This document shows, piece after piece, positions 6,798-14,221 of a stretch of 14,272 nt of DNA. The notes under the pieces were generated by a model that saw only the letters and a program-made list of their open reading frames with translations, did no database searches and was not told the origin of the DNA. The stretch lies in NCBI GenBank assembly GCA_934479825.1, contig CAKSOW010000047.1, positions 1 through 14,272 of the forward strand, given 5' to 3'. This DNA comes from an uncultured Eubacteriales bacterium (lineage in GTDB: Bacteria > Bacillota > Clostridia > Oscillospirales > CAG-382). Made by a program: the position numbers and the translations under genes. How positions within the stretch are numbered: position 1 is the stretch's first letter; each line of letters opens with the position of its first letter.

Positions 6798-6958
6798 GCG
6801 TGTCGCAAAGCTTTGGTTTACGACACGAACCAGATTCGTACGCTCGCGCCTCATGCCAAAAAGTTATGTTTTTTGACACTCGCGAATCTATCGGAGAAAA
6901 AATCGTGGCGCATGTCCCCGATTTTTTCAAATTTTGGGTTACATCGGGCTTCGCCCGA

Positions 6959-6987
6959 AATATCAAAAGGGCTATTTCAGCGGTCAA
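6959..6987 (-). promoter_or_regulatory. Possible weak promoter for the XRE regulator
   Basis: On the minus strand TTGACC (6987-6982), a 17-base spacer and GATATT (6964-6959) form a weak SigA-like pair inside the repeat element. It is the best candidate I see for the regulator, as only 27 bases separate the left terminator from the ATG. If real, the transcript would first meet the left terminator hairpin, suggesting attenuation. This is speculative. Confidence 0.22.
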
Positions 6988-7020
6988 GCCGGTAAAACCG
7001 TGCAGTTTTACCGGCTTTTT
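6986..7020 (+). terminator. Plus-strand terminator-like hairpin at the right end of the repeat element
   Basis: The 13-bp stem (6986-6998/7005-7017) is followed on the plus strand by a CTTTTTC run (7015-7021). No plus-strand gene lies to its left for many kilobases, so it has no obvious client unless the element itself is transcribed rightward or it blocks antisense transcription into the GH106-like gene. Confidence 0.5.
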
Positions 7021-7034
7021 CTGCTATTTATTTT

Positions 7035-9980
7035 TTATTTAAAGAACAGACCGTATTCCAAGAAAGCATATCCGTCCGTCCAACCGCAATTCCGGCCGCC
7101 GCCGAAAATTTTCGATTCATGCTGGAACGAGGCCGGGCCTACCGAATAGGATTCACCGCCGAGATGAAGCGGCCCCAAAAGGTTGCGGAAATTATTAGTG
7201 ATTTCGAGTTCAATTTTGTTTTCGCCGGTCACAAGCAAGCCGGACAAGTCAAACCGATACGGAGCACGCGTAAGGGGGGCAAGCGTTTTTCCGTTAATGC
7301 ACGTCTTAGTGATTACCGCGCCCATGCGAGAAAACTCAATCATGCGGTTTTCGGTTTCGCCATCGGCAAACGTTATCGTCTTTTCAAGCGTCATTTTTCC
7401 GGTATAGAACGGGTAATCCTGAACGGCGATGTTTCCGTCCTTTACGGTATCCATAGCCGGGACAAGCGTAAAGCCGCCGTCGGTGAAATAACTGCGGTTG
7501 GAGGCCGGACGGTACGGCGCATCGGCACGCACGCCGAAGTCACCGAGCAAATACAGCTCGTTGATCTCACGGTCGTACCAGAGTTTGTTGCGCATAGCTT
7601 CAAATTCATAGCAGTCTTTGATCGTATCGTAGATATGCTGCGGTTGGACAAAATCGGTAATAAGGGTAATGACGTTATCGCCCTTGACGATTTTTCCGGA
7701 AATATCGAGTTTGATAAAGGATTTGTCACGGAAATACCCGCAAATCTTCTTTTCAACCGGTTTGCCGTTGATGAGAAGTTCATAGAATTCTGCTTCTTCG
7801 ACCACAAGATAAGTTTGACCGGGCACATCAAAGTCGCTCTTGACCTTGAAATCCAAGCGGATATTCACCTTGCGTTCAAAGGCATTGGCTATTTCTTCAA
7901 TATCCAAAACCGGCAGGTTTTCATATTTCTTTTCTCCGTCGAACCAAACGTCGCAGAAATCGAGCGTCAGCGCATTCGGCTCGCGCTTTGTGATCTTCCA
8001 GTCGCCGTAAAGCTTTTCACCGAGTGAAGAAAGCGCCGGTGCGCAAATCTCAGCCGAGGACGCGCGATTATCGTCATAGACAAAGAGAACCAGAGAGCCT
8101 TTTGGTTCCAGCGTCAATTCCGTGCGCAGCGTTCCGCCCTTTGCGGTAAAGACAACCGGTTCGGTTTCGCCGGTATCATAATTGAAACGGACAGCGCTTG
8201 CGCCTTTGGCTTCAAACACGGCGCGTTCCTTGCCGGAATAGGTGTTGACAAAGTAGTACATGGTGAAATCTTCAAAGTGGCGCTCGGTATACTGCACATC
8301 GCAAAGCGTGCCGTCGGCATGGGCAAGACGGATAAAGCGTGCGCTTTCCGGAAGATAACCGAGAACCTCTTCGGTACGCTCCACATGCTGCGAAGCTAAT
8401 TTTTTCACTTCGTCGCTCTTTGTGCCATCCACATACGAGGGAATTTCGCCGGCAAAAATCAGGTTGCCGCCGTTTTTCTTAAAGGCTTTCAACAAGGAAA
8501 GCGTATAGGAACTGATAACGGCCGCAGACGGCACGATAACCGTCTTATAGCTCATTTTGCCGACCTTTAAAACATCCCCCTCGACCGATGCGAGCTTTTC
8601 CATGACGGTTTCGTCGCCGAGATGATGAAGGATCTGATTCTTATCCAACCAGGTTATCATATCCGTAAGCTTTGCGCTGTAACGGCGATCCACATCGCCA
8701 TGCCATTCGTGATCGTCCGCGCGGTACATCCAAGCGCTGGAAATGGTATGAAGCACCAACACTTCGCACTTGATCTCCCCTTCGGAAAGAAGCATGCCGA
8801 CGCGCGAAGCGAAATCCATGAACGCTTTATAGTCTTTCCACCACGGGTTCTGGAAGAAGTGTCCGGCCGGATAGTCGCGTTTGCGTAATCCTCCGAGCGA
8901 ATAGCCCTCCAAGTGCTGGCAGAGCAGGTTGACGCCCTTGACCATCTGCCATTCGAGAATCCATTTCAATTCTTCAAATGTCACATCCCAGCCGCACATG
9001 GCAAAGCTTTCGGTCAAGACCTGCTTTTTTCCGGTCTGGGCAGCTACCGACGTGACCTGAGGGGCAAGCAAGTCGCGCGAAACACTGCGGCCGAGCTTAT
9101 CCACGCCGGGAATGTGGAAATACATATAGTTGGGCATGCACGAACCGTTGCTGTCTAACTGTGCGGCAAAGCTTTCCTCCAAGACCATATGGCCCGTAAG
9201 GCGTGTGCCGTTGGCATTGCACCAATTGTAGATCCGGCCCATGAAATTTTCGGAGAACAACCGCGTCACAAGCTTCCAATAACGGAAACGCGTGCGGTAG
9301 GCATCTTCGGACGTTTCAAACAGATGATGCAATACCGGAAGCAATTCTTCTCCATATGCTTTTTGATACTCACCCGGCAGAATGAGCGAATACGGAATAC
9401 CCTTTGGTTTACGGGACATCTGCGGTTCATCGGTAAAGAACCCGGACATTTTTGAAAAATCCTCGCCGAGTATTTCCTTGTATTTTTCGTGCGTGGACGC
9501 GATAAAAGCATCCGTGACCTCGGCGTCCATCGTATCGACATAGAAACGGTTGACCGAGAAATAGAAGTGACGGTTCCGGCCGTCCTCGGCTTTTACGTTC
9601 CCGACGGTCATATCGTCCTCAACCGGCGCGTCGGTATACTCCATATGAATATATTTCTGCTGATACTTTACGCCAAGGCCGTTGACGGCGCCCGAACCGA
9701 AACCGCTCGGCCAGCCGTTTTCGTCATAGCCCCACGGCGCCATGCCGCGTTTTTCCCCATCCACGACGGCGGCTCTCACGTTATCGAACCACTCATCGCT
9801 CATATACTCAGTTTTCAAGCCGCCGCGTGCATGCATGAAATAGCCGCCGATACCGTTCTCATCCATTTTTCCGACCTGATCGAGCGTTTCGGCTTTTTCA
9901 AGCTTGGCATTCCACGACCAGAACGGAAGAGGACGGTATTTCTTTGGCGGATTGATTAACTGCTCCTTAGTAATTTTCAT
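7035..9980 (-). CDS. Large cytoplasmic glycoside hydrolase, GH106-like (alpha-L-rhamnosidase type)
   Basis: This is a 981-aa protein. The N-terminus has the GH106-style opening: PLPFWSWNAKL (18-28), GIGGYFMHARGGLKTEYM (43-60) and WGYDENGWPSG (83-93) of a TIM-barrel domain. Acidic residues in conserved-looking settings are FTDEPQ (182-187), LEES (267-270) and LTESFAMCGWD (322-332). The C-terminal third is beta-rich, with a LxINGKPV stretch and a galactose-binding-like jelly roll ending LLGPLHLGGE. GH106 enzymes release L-rhamnose from plant polysaccharides such as pectin. There is no signal peptide, so it probably acts on imported oligosaccharides. No transporter lies in the window. The ATG at 9980 has AGGGGA 6 bases upstream. 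The superfamily is fairly sure; the exact sugar is not. Confidence 0.8.
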   Translation of the reverse strand: MKITKEQLINPPKKYRPLPFWSWNAKLEKAETLDQVGKMDENGIGGYFMHARGGLKTEYMSDEWFDNVRAAVVDGEKRGMAPWGYDENGWPSGFGSGAVNGLGVKYQQKYIHMEYTDAPVEDDMTVGNVKAEDGRNRHFYFSVNRFYVDTMDAEVTDAFIASTHEKYKEILGEDFSKMSGFFTDEPQMSRKPKGIPYSLILPGEYQKAYGEELLPVLHHLFETSEDAYRTRFRYWKLVTRLFSENFMGRIYNWCNANGTRLTGHMVLEESFAAQLDSNGSCMPNYMYFHIPGVDKLGRSVSRDLLAPQVTSVAAQTGKKQVLTESFAMCGWDVTFEELKWILEWQMVKGVNLLCQHLEGYSLGGLRKRDYPAGHFFQNPWWKDYKAFMDFASRVGMLLSEGEIKCEVLVLHTISSAWMYRADDHEWHGDVDRRYSAKLTDMITWLDKNQILHHLGDETVMEKLASVEGDVLKVGKMSYKTVIVPSAAVISSYTLSLLKAFKKNGGNLIFAGEIPSYVDGTKSDEVKKLASQHVERTEEVLGYLPESARFIRLAHADGTLCDVQYTERHFEDFTMYYFVNTYSGKERAVFEAKGASAVRFNYDTGETEPVVFTAKGGTLRTELTLEPKGSLVLFVYDDNRASSAEICAPALSSLGEKLYGDWKITKREPNALTLDFCDVWFDGEKKYENLPVLDIEEIANAFERKVNIRLDFKVKSDFDVPGQTYLVVEEAEFYELLINGKPVEKKICGYFRDKSFIKLDISGKIVKGDNVITLITDFVQPQHIYDTIKDCYEFEAMRNKLWYDREINELYLLGDFGVRADAPYRPASNRSYFTDGGFTLVPAMDTVKDGNIAVQDYPFYTGKMTLEKTITFADGETENRMIEFSRMGAVITKTCINGKTLAPLTRAPYRFDLSGLLVTGENKIELEITNNFRNLLGPLHLGGESYSVGPASFQHESKIFGGGRNCGWTDGYAFLEYGLFFK

Positions 9981-10025
9981 TGTCTTTCCCCTGTTCTCTC
10001 TTTTTTTATTGCCTTTAAATATAAA

Positions 10026-10077
10026 GAAAATCTGTCAACAATATACCATATTTTCATGGTCATGTCAACAGATTTTC
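10026..10077. promoter_or_regulatory. Candidate operator: two nested inverted repeats over the GH106-like promoter
   Basis: The outer repeat GAAAATCTGT (10026-10035) and ACAGATTTTC (10068-10077) is perfect. Extended inward to 15 bases per arm it agrees at 13 of 15, each arm carrying a TGTnnACA core. The inner repeat ACCAT (10045-10049)/ATGGT (10056-10060) lies in the -35/-10 spacer with nearly the same centre. One outer arm overlaps the -35 box, the other covers the expected transcription start. This is how a repressor of a sugar-use gene would sit; the regulator is unknown. Confidence 0.6.
10040..10068 (-). promoter_or_regulatory. Promoter of the GH106-like gene
   Basis: On the minus strand TTGACA (10068-10063), a 17-base spacer and TATATT (10045-10040), with TGG before the -10 box, make a strong extended promoter. 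The expected start is near 10033, about 53 bases before the ATG at 9980. It is intrinsically strong, which fits a gene held off by a repressor. Confidence 0.85.
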
Positions 10078-10133
10078 CCGGATTTTCCAATATTTTACCG
10101 CGTATTTTTTGCGTTTACGCCGTGTAATCTTTC

Positions 10134-10628
10134 TCAGACTATTAACTGAAAATTGTCGATACTCATGAGTTTGCCGAACTTGATTCCGACTTCACGGATC
10201 GTTCCGCAATACGTGAAACCGAATTTTTCGTGCAAACGGATGCTGGCATCGTTTCCGCTGGTAATGACCGAAACCACGGTATGTATCGTATCATCTTCCC
10301 GCGCCATTTCAAGAATGTGCTCCATAAGAACCGTCGCTACGCCCATACGGCGGTGATTCGGCGAAACATACACCGAAAGCTCTACCGACGGTTTATAGGA
10401 ATCCTTCGGGCGATAGCTTGAAAGCGATGAATAACCGGCAATTTTCCCCTCGTCATCCACAGCGACAATGAGCGGATGGTGATCTTTGTTATGCTCCTCA
10501 AACCACACTTTTCGCTGTTCATAAGTCTGCGGAATGCTGTCAAAGGTTGCATATCCGTTCAAGACCTCATAGTTATAGATATCCAATAGCTCCGGCAAGT
10601 CGCCGAGAACCGCTATGCGAATCCGCAT
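10134..10628 (-). CDS. GNAT-family N-acetyltransferase (phosphinothricin/methionine-sulfoximine acetyltransferase-like)
   Basis: This 164-aa protein matches the PAT/MnaT-type GNAT subgroup. It opens with MRIRIAVLGDLPELLDIYNYEV, includes PLIVAVDDEGKIAGYSSL (52-69), the strand VELSVYVSP (82-90), the acetyl-CoA loop HRRMGVAT (92-99) and NDASIRLHEKFGF (126-138). Such enzymes transfer acetyl groups from acetyl-CoA to small amines or amino acid analogues. The natural substrate here is unknown. It starts one base after the prs stop, with GGGGG about 11 bases upstream inside prs, so the two are translated from one transcript. No clear terminator follows it; the next promoter starts within 60 bases. 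Confidence 0.85.
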   Translation of the reverse strand: MRIRIAVLGDLPELLDIYNYEVLNGYATFDSIPQTYEQRKVWFEEHNKDHHPLIVAVDDEGKIAGYSSLSSYRPKDSYKPSVELSVYVSPNHRRMGVATVLMEHILEMAREDDTIHTVVSVITSGNDASIRLHEKFGFTYCGTIREVGIKFGKLMSIDNFQLIV

Positions 10629-10629
10629 T

Positions 10630-11760
10630 TTACTTGGCGCCCCCTGGAATGCTTATGCCGTGTTCGTCGCAAAGAGCATGGATTTTCGCGGTCGGGTCAA
10701 GCATAAGCCCTACGGACTTATTGATATTGACTGCTTCGATATAGTAAGCGATGTACTTCAACACATTGACTTCCTTGAACCACGGGCGAGAAAGCGCCGC
10801 TTCGGAGTTATATACGGAGTTTGTAGCGTAGATCCGGTCAAACTTGCCGTCTTCGTAATATTTATCCACAAGATCAAAGCCGTTGCAGAAAAGGCCGAAC
10901 GTGAAGAAACCGAAAATACGGCGTGCTCCCATGGATTTGAGCTTGTCCAGAACATGTAAGAACGATTCGCCGGACGACAGGATATCGTCCACCACGATGA
11001 TATCTTTGCCCTCGACGTTTTCACCGAGGTATTCATGCGCAACGATCGGGTTTTTGCCGTCCTTGACAACGGTATAGTCGCGTCTCTTGTAGAACATGCT
11101 TAACTGCACGCCAAGCACGGAGGAATAGTACATGCCGCGGGCAAGAGCGCCCTCATCCGGCGAAACGATCACGGTGTTCTTCAAATCGAAATCGGTTTCA
11201 TTCGCCATAAACGCCTTGATCATCTGATAGGTCGGCATGAGGTTATCAAAACCTTCGAGAGGGATAGCGTTGCGGACGCGGTCGTCGTGCGCGTCAAAGG
11301 TCATGATATTCTGCACGCCGAGCGTGATGAGCTCATGAAGCATAAACGAGCAGTCGAGCGATTCACGCGCTGTGCGGCGATGCTGGCGGCTTTCATACAG
11401 CATCGGCATGATTACCGAGATACGTGCCGCTTTTCCGCTGATAGCGGAAATAATGCGCTTGACGTCCTGATAGTGATCGTCCGGGCTCATCGGCACGGTC
11501 ATACCATACATTTTGTAGGTCTGGCTGTAATTAAAGCAATCCGCCACGATAAAAACGTCCTTACCGCGAACCGACTCGGTCAAAAGGCACTTGGCTTCAC
11601 CCGTACCGAAGCGAGGGAACTGGGCTTCGATGATATAATGCGGTTCTTCCTTGCGCCATTCGCCGATATATTTTTCAATGCGGCGGCACATTTCTTCCGT
11701 TCCGCGCGTGCCGATAATGGCAAGCGGACTGAACGCTATTTCCTTTGATAAATCCTGCAT
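10630..11760 (-). CDS. prs: Ribose-phosphate pyrophosphokinase (PRPP synthetase), long divergent form
   Basis: This 376-aa protein is about 55-65 residues longer than typical bacterial Prs. It makes PRPP from ribose 5-phosphate and ATP for nucleotide, His and Trp synthesis. Recognisable elements are YESRQHRRTARE (122-133, the ATP/catalytic-loop counterpart of YARQDRK), FDAHDDRVRNA (155-165), SPDEGALARG (200-209), YKRRDYT (224-230) and the PRPP-binding loop VVDDILSSGES (256-266), where the usual DTAGT is SSGES. The extra length includes an insert around 80-110 and one after 290. The ATG at 11760 has GGAGG 8 bases upstream; the open frame extends 71 codons further through the promoter region and is not used. 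It has its own strong promoter and heads a two-gene unit with the GNAT gene. Confidence 0.9.
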   Translation of the reverse strand: MQDLSKEIAFSPLAIIGTRGTEEMCRRIEKYIGEWRKEEPHYIIEAQFPRFGTGEAKCLLTESVRGKDVFIVADCFNYSQTYKMYGMTVPMSPDDHYQDVKRIISAISGKAARISVIMPMLYESRQHRRTARESLDCSFMLHELITLGVQNIMTFDAHDDRVRNAIPLEGFDNLMPTYQMIKAFMANETDFDLKNTVIVSPDEGALARGMYYSSVLGVQLSMFYKRRDYTVVKDGKNPIVAHEYLGENVEGKDIIVVDDILSSGESFLHVLDKLKSMGARRIFGFFTFGLFCNGFDLVDKYYEDGKFDRIYATNSVYNSEAALSRPWFKEVNVLKYIAYYIEAVNINKSVGLMLDPTAKIHALCDEHGISIPGGAK

Positions 11761-11778
11761 GATGTTTTCCTCCGTAAT

Positions 11779-11810
11779 TCGCCGCTGCCTGACAGAACAC
11801 AGCGCGGCGA
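11779..11810 (-). other. Hairpin in the prs leader
   Basis: TCGCCGC (11779-11785) and GCGGCGA (11804-11810) pair in the 60-70 nt leader of prs, just before the Shine-Dalgarno sequence at 11769-11773. There is no U-tract, so it is not a terminator. It may affect mRNA stability or ribosome access. Confidence 0.4.
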
Positions 11811-11826
11811 TTTTATTCACAGATAT

Positions 11827-11855
11827 ATTGTACCACGCTGTACGGATTCTGTCAA
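11827..11855 (-). promoter_or_regulatory. Promoter of prs
   Basis: On the minus strand TTGACA (11855-11850), a 17-base spacer and TACAAT (11832-11827), preceded by TGG, form a strong extended -10 promoter. The expected start is near 11820, about 60 bases before the ATG. Confidence 0.88.
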
Positions 11856-11944
11856 TATATTGGGGATAAAGTCGAATAATTTGTAAAAGTTCACAAAATA
11901 CGGCGTACTTTTTGGGTGAGTTGTCAAAAAATAACTGAAATTCG

Positions 11945-11994
11945 TTTTGACACTCGCGATTCGCCAAAAACACAAAAGGACTTTTGCAACGGTC
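11945..11994. repeat. Second, shorter copy of the intergenic repeat seen at 6871-6985
   Basis: TTTTGACACTCGCGA (11945-11959) is identical to 6871-6885. Immediately after it, TTCGCC (11960-11965) matches 6950-6955, and the 22 bases 11973-11994 match 6964-6985 at 18 positions. The same blocks in the same order, but without the 64 bases 6886-6949, show that the two loci share a repeat. Weaker similarity extends to the left (TGTCAAAAA at 11922 against TGCCAAAAA). The copy lies in the 384-bp gap between prs and greA; apart from it, the two promoters and the prs leader hairpin I see nothing else there. Confidence 0.65.
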
Positions 11995-12072
11995 TGTTTT
12001 GCCTCCGTCAGGACTTTTTCACGTCTGTACGCTTATATAAATTGTTAAAAATACGCTTTTTTTCAAAAACAG

Positions 12073-12101
12073 TTGACTTTTTGTTCCGTTTTTTATATAA
12101 T
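12073..12101 (+). promoter_or_regulatory. Promoter of greA
   Basis: TTGACT (12073-12078), a 17-base spacer and TATAAT (12096-12101) form a strong SigA-type promoter 44 bases before the greA start. It lacks the TG of an extended -10, unlike the four strongest minus-strand promoters here. Confidence 0.85.
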
Positions 12102-12144
12102 ATATAGTATTGAAATGAATTCATATGCGAAAGGATCATGTTTC

Positions 12145-12630
12145 ATGCAGAACGCAAAACAGGTTACCGTTTCAAGCGAAGGCTTGAAAAAGCTTCAAGA
12201 AGAACTCGAATATTTAAAAACAACCAAACGCAAGGAAGTTGCCGAGGCTATCAAGACCGCACGCGCTTTCGGCGACCTTTCCGAAAACAGCGAATACGAT
12301 GAAGCCAAAAACGAACAAGCTGCCGTTGAACAGCGTATAGCCGACATTGAGGCCATGCTCAAAAACATCAAGGTCATCAATGAACATGAAGTCAAGACCG
12401 ACACGGCAAGCATCGGCACGACGGTCAAGGTTTATGACGAAACCTTTGAAGAAGAAGTTGAATACACGCTTGTCGGCTCCAACGAGACCAACCCGATGGA
12501 AAACAAGATTTCCGAAGAATCTCCTATCGGACGCGCGTTGATCGGCGCAGAAGTCGGCGAAACCGTAAAGGCAGAAACGCCCGGCGGCGAAATTTCCATG
12601 AAAATTCTTGAAATTTCCAAGACCGCATAA
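12145..12630 (+). CDS. greA: Transcription elongation factor GreA
   Basis: This 161-aa protein has the normal GreA length. The N-terminal coiled coil (about 6-78) begins VSSEGLKKLQEELEYLK and carries the signature RAFGDLSENSEYDEAKNEQ, whose acidic tip residues reach into RNA polymerase to stimulate cleavage of backtracked transcripts. The C-terminal FKBP-like domain includes VEYTLVGSNE, ISEESPIGRALIGAEVGETV and GGEISMKILEI. The ATG at 12145 is preceded by AAAGGA at 12130-12135 with 9 bases of spacing; an earlier ATG at 12138 is out of frame. It is co-oriented with lysS, an arrangement common in Clostridia. Confidence 0.97.
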   Translation: MQNAKQVTVSSEGLKKLQEELEYLKTTKRKEVAEAIKTARAFGDLSENSEYDEAKNEQAAVEQRIADIEAMLKNIKVINEHEVKTDTASIGTTVKVYDETFEEEVEYTLVGSNETNPMENKISEESPIGRALIGAEVGETVKAETPGGEISMKILEISKTA

Positions 12631-12652
12631 GTTTACCGGACAACCCCGAAGT

Positions 12653-12675
12653 CTCTTTCCCTTTCGGGCAAAGAG
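12653..12675 (+). other. Hairpin between greA and lysS
   Basis: CTCTTTCCC (12653-12661) pairs with GGG plus AAAGAG (12666-12675), with one bulged C and a TTTC loop. The following sequence is only moderately T-rich, so it may be a weak terminator, an attenuator or an RNA-processing site controlling how much lysS is made from the greA transcript. Confidence 0.4.
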
Positions 12676-12715
12676 CTTTCAGATTTTCGATATTTTCGTT
12701 ATAAGGATGGTTAAA

Positions 12716-14221
12716 GTGTCAGACAATCAGAAAAACGTACCGACCGGCAACACGCCCGAGGTCGATCTCAACGAACAGAAGCGGATCCGCCGTGAAAAGT
12801 TAAGTGAGTTAGTCGCTGCCGGCAAAGACCCGTTTCAGATCACCAAATACAATCAGACTCACCACAGCGCCGAAGTCAAAGAGCATTTCGACGAGCTTGA
12901 CGGCAAGAGCGTTTCGGTTGCCGGACGTTTAATGTCCAAGCGTATCATGGGTAAAGCTTCTTTCTGCCATATTCAGGATTTGCAGGGTTTGATTCAGTGT
13001 TATGTGGCGCGCGATGCTATCGGTGAAGAAGCTTATGCCGCTTTTAAGAAAATGGATATCGGCGATATCGTCGGCATTGAGGGAACGGTTTTCAAAACCA
13101 AGACCGGCGAAACCTCGATTCATGCCGCAAGCGTCACGCTTCTCTCCAAGAGCTTGCAGATGCTGCCGGAAAAATTCCACGGATTGACCAACACCGATTT
13201 GCGCTACCGTCAGCGCTATGTGGATATTATCATGAATCCCGAGGTCAAGGATACCTTTATCAAGCGTTCGCGCATTATCAGCACGATCCGCAAGTATTTA
13301 GACGGACAAGGCTTTATTGAAGTGGAAACGCCTATGCTCGTTTCCAATGCCGGCGGCGCTGCCGCCCGTCCCTTTGAAACGCATTTCAATGCGTTGGACG
13401 AGGATTTCAAACTCCGTATTTCGTTGGAGCTCTATTTAAAGCGCTTAATCGTCGGCGGTCTTGAAAGAGTGTATGAAATCGGACGCGTTTTCCGCAACGA
13501 AGGTCTTGACACACGTCACAATCCGGAATTCACGCTCATGGAATTATACCAGGCTTACACCGACTACAACGGCATGATGGACCTGACCGAAAATCTGTAC
13601 CGTCATGTAGCCAAGGAAGTCCTCGGCACGACCACCATTGTTTACAATGGCGTGGAAATGGATCTTGGCAAGCCTTTTGAGCGCATTACGATGGTAGACG
13701 CTGTCAAGAAATATGCTGGTGTGGACTTCAATGAGATTCATTCCGACGAAGAAGCCAAGAAGATTGCAAAAGAACATCATGTTGAATTTGAAGATCGCCA
13801 CAAGAAAGGCGACATTTTGAGTCTGTTCTTTGAGGAATATGCGGAAGAGCACTTGATTCAGCCGACTTTCGTGACCGATCATCCGATCGAAATCTCGCCG
13901 CTTACCAAAAAGAAACCGGAAAATCCGGACTATGTGGAGCGTTTCGAATTCTTCATGAACGGCTGGGAAATGGCAAACGCTTATTCCGAGCTAAATGACC
14001 CGATCGATCAGAGAGAGCGTTTCCGTATGCAGGAAGAGCTTTTGGCGCAAGGCGACGAAGAAGCCAACCACACCGACGAGGACTTTTTGAATGCGCTTGA
14101 AATCGGTATGCCTCCGACGGGCGGTATCGGTTTCGGTATCGACAGAATGTGCATGCTGTTGACCGATTCGGCCGCTATCCGTGATGTGCTGTTGTTCCCC
14201 ACAATGAAGCCCATCGACTGA
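12716..14221 (+). CDS. lysS: Lysyl-tRNA synthetase, class II
   Basis: From the chosen start this is a 501-aa protein, the normal class II LysRS length. It activates lysine with ATP and charges tRNA-Lys. The N-terminal OB-fold anticodon-binding domain is at about 64-145 (VAGRLMSKRIMGKASFCHIQD). Motif 1 lies around FIEVETPML, motif 2 is RVFRNEGLDTRHNPEFTLMELY (about 257-278) and motif 3 is GGIGFGIDRMCMLLTD, near the end. I chose GTG at 12716 because AAGGA (12703-12707) is 8 bases upstream. The ATG at 12707, three codons earlier, has AAGG touching it, too close to work well. The gene ends at 14221; the last 51 bases hold no recognisable feature. Confidence 0.96.
   Translation: MSDNQKNVPTGNTPEVDLNEQKRIRREKLSELVAAGKDPFQITKYNQTHHSAEVKEHFDELDGKSVSVAGRLMSKRIMGKASFCHIQDLQGLIQCYVARDAIGEEAYAAFKKMDIGDIVGIEGTVFKTKTGETSIHAASVTLLSKSLQMLPEKFHGLTNTDLRYRQRYVDIIMNPEVKDTFIKRSRIISTIRKYLDGQGFIEVETPMLVSNAGGAAARPFETHFNALDEDFKLRISLELYLKRLIVGGLERVYEIGRVFRNEGLDTRHNPEFTLMELYQAYTDYNGMMDLTENLYRHVAKEVLGTTTIVYNGVEMDLGKPFERITMVDAVKKYAGVDFNEIHSDEEAKKIAKEHHVEFEDRHKKGDILSLFFEEYAEEHLIQPTFVTDHPIEISPLTKKKPENPDYVERFEFFMNGWEMANAYSELNDPIDQRERFRMQEELLAQGDEEANHTDEDFLNALEIGMPPTGGIGFGIDRMCMLLTDSAAIRDVLLFPTMKPID

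Larger units (their letters stand above)
6761..7021. repeat. Structured 261-bp intergenic element with terminal inverted repeats
   Basis: The left end (6761-6777, GAAAAATCCGGTAAAAC) and the reverse complement of the right end (7005-7021) agree at 16 of 17 bases. Each end is part of its own long hairpin: 6764-6777 with 6784-6797 (14 bp) and 6986-6998 with 7005-7017 (13 bp), with loops CATGCA and CGTGCA. Between them are further inverted repeats: 6799-6805/6821-6827, 6832-6838/6883-6889, a perfect 10-bp pair 6896-6905/6919-6928, and 6944-6949/6953-6958. No protein-coding gene is credible here. It fills the whole gap between the GH106-like gene and the regulator, and resembles a MITE- or REPIN-like repeat. 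No target-site duplication was seen. Confidence 0.6.

Noticed and set aside
6761..7021. Insertion sequence remnant or CRISPR array
   Set aside because: No transposase fragment and no target-site duplication; only two palindromic units 221 bases apart, not a spacer-repeat array.
6738..7042. Several short frames in both directions inside the repeat element
   Set aside because: They repeat words such as FYRI only because the two palindromic ends are near-identical DNA; no start signals.
7119..8027. 302-codon plus-strand frame opposite the GH106-like gene
   Set aside because: It is antisense to a clearly conserved gene with no supporting promoter or start signal. Long antisense frames are expected here.
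11916..12107. 63-codon plus-strand frame upstream of greA
   Set aside because: It runs through the repeat copy and the greA promoter with no ribosome-binding site; non-coding DNA is the better explanation.
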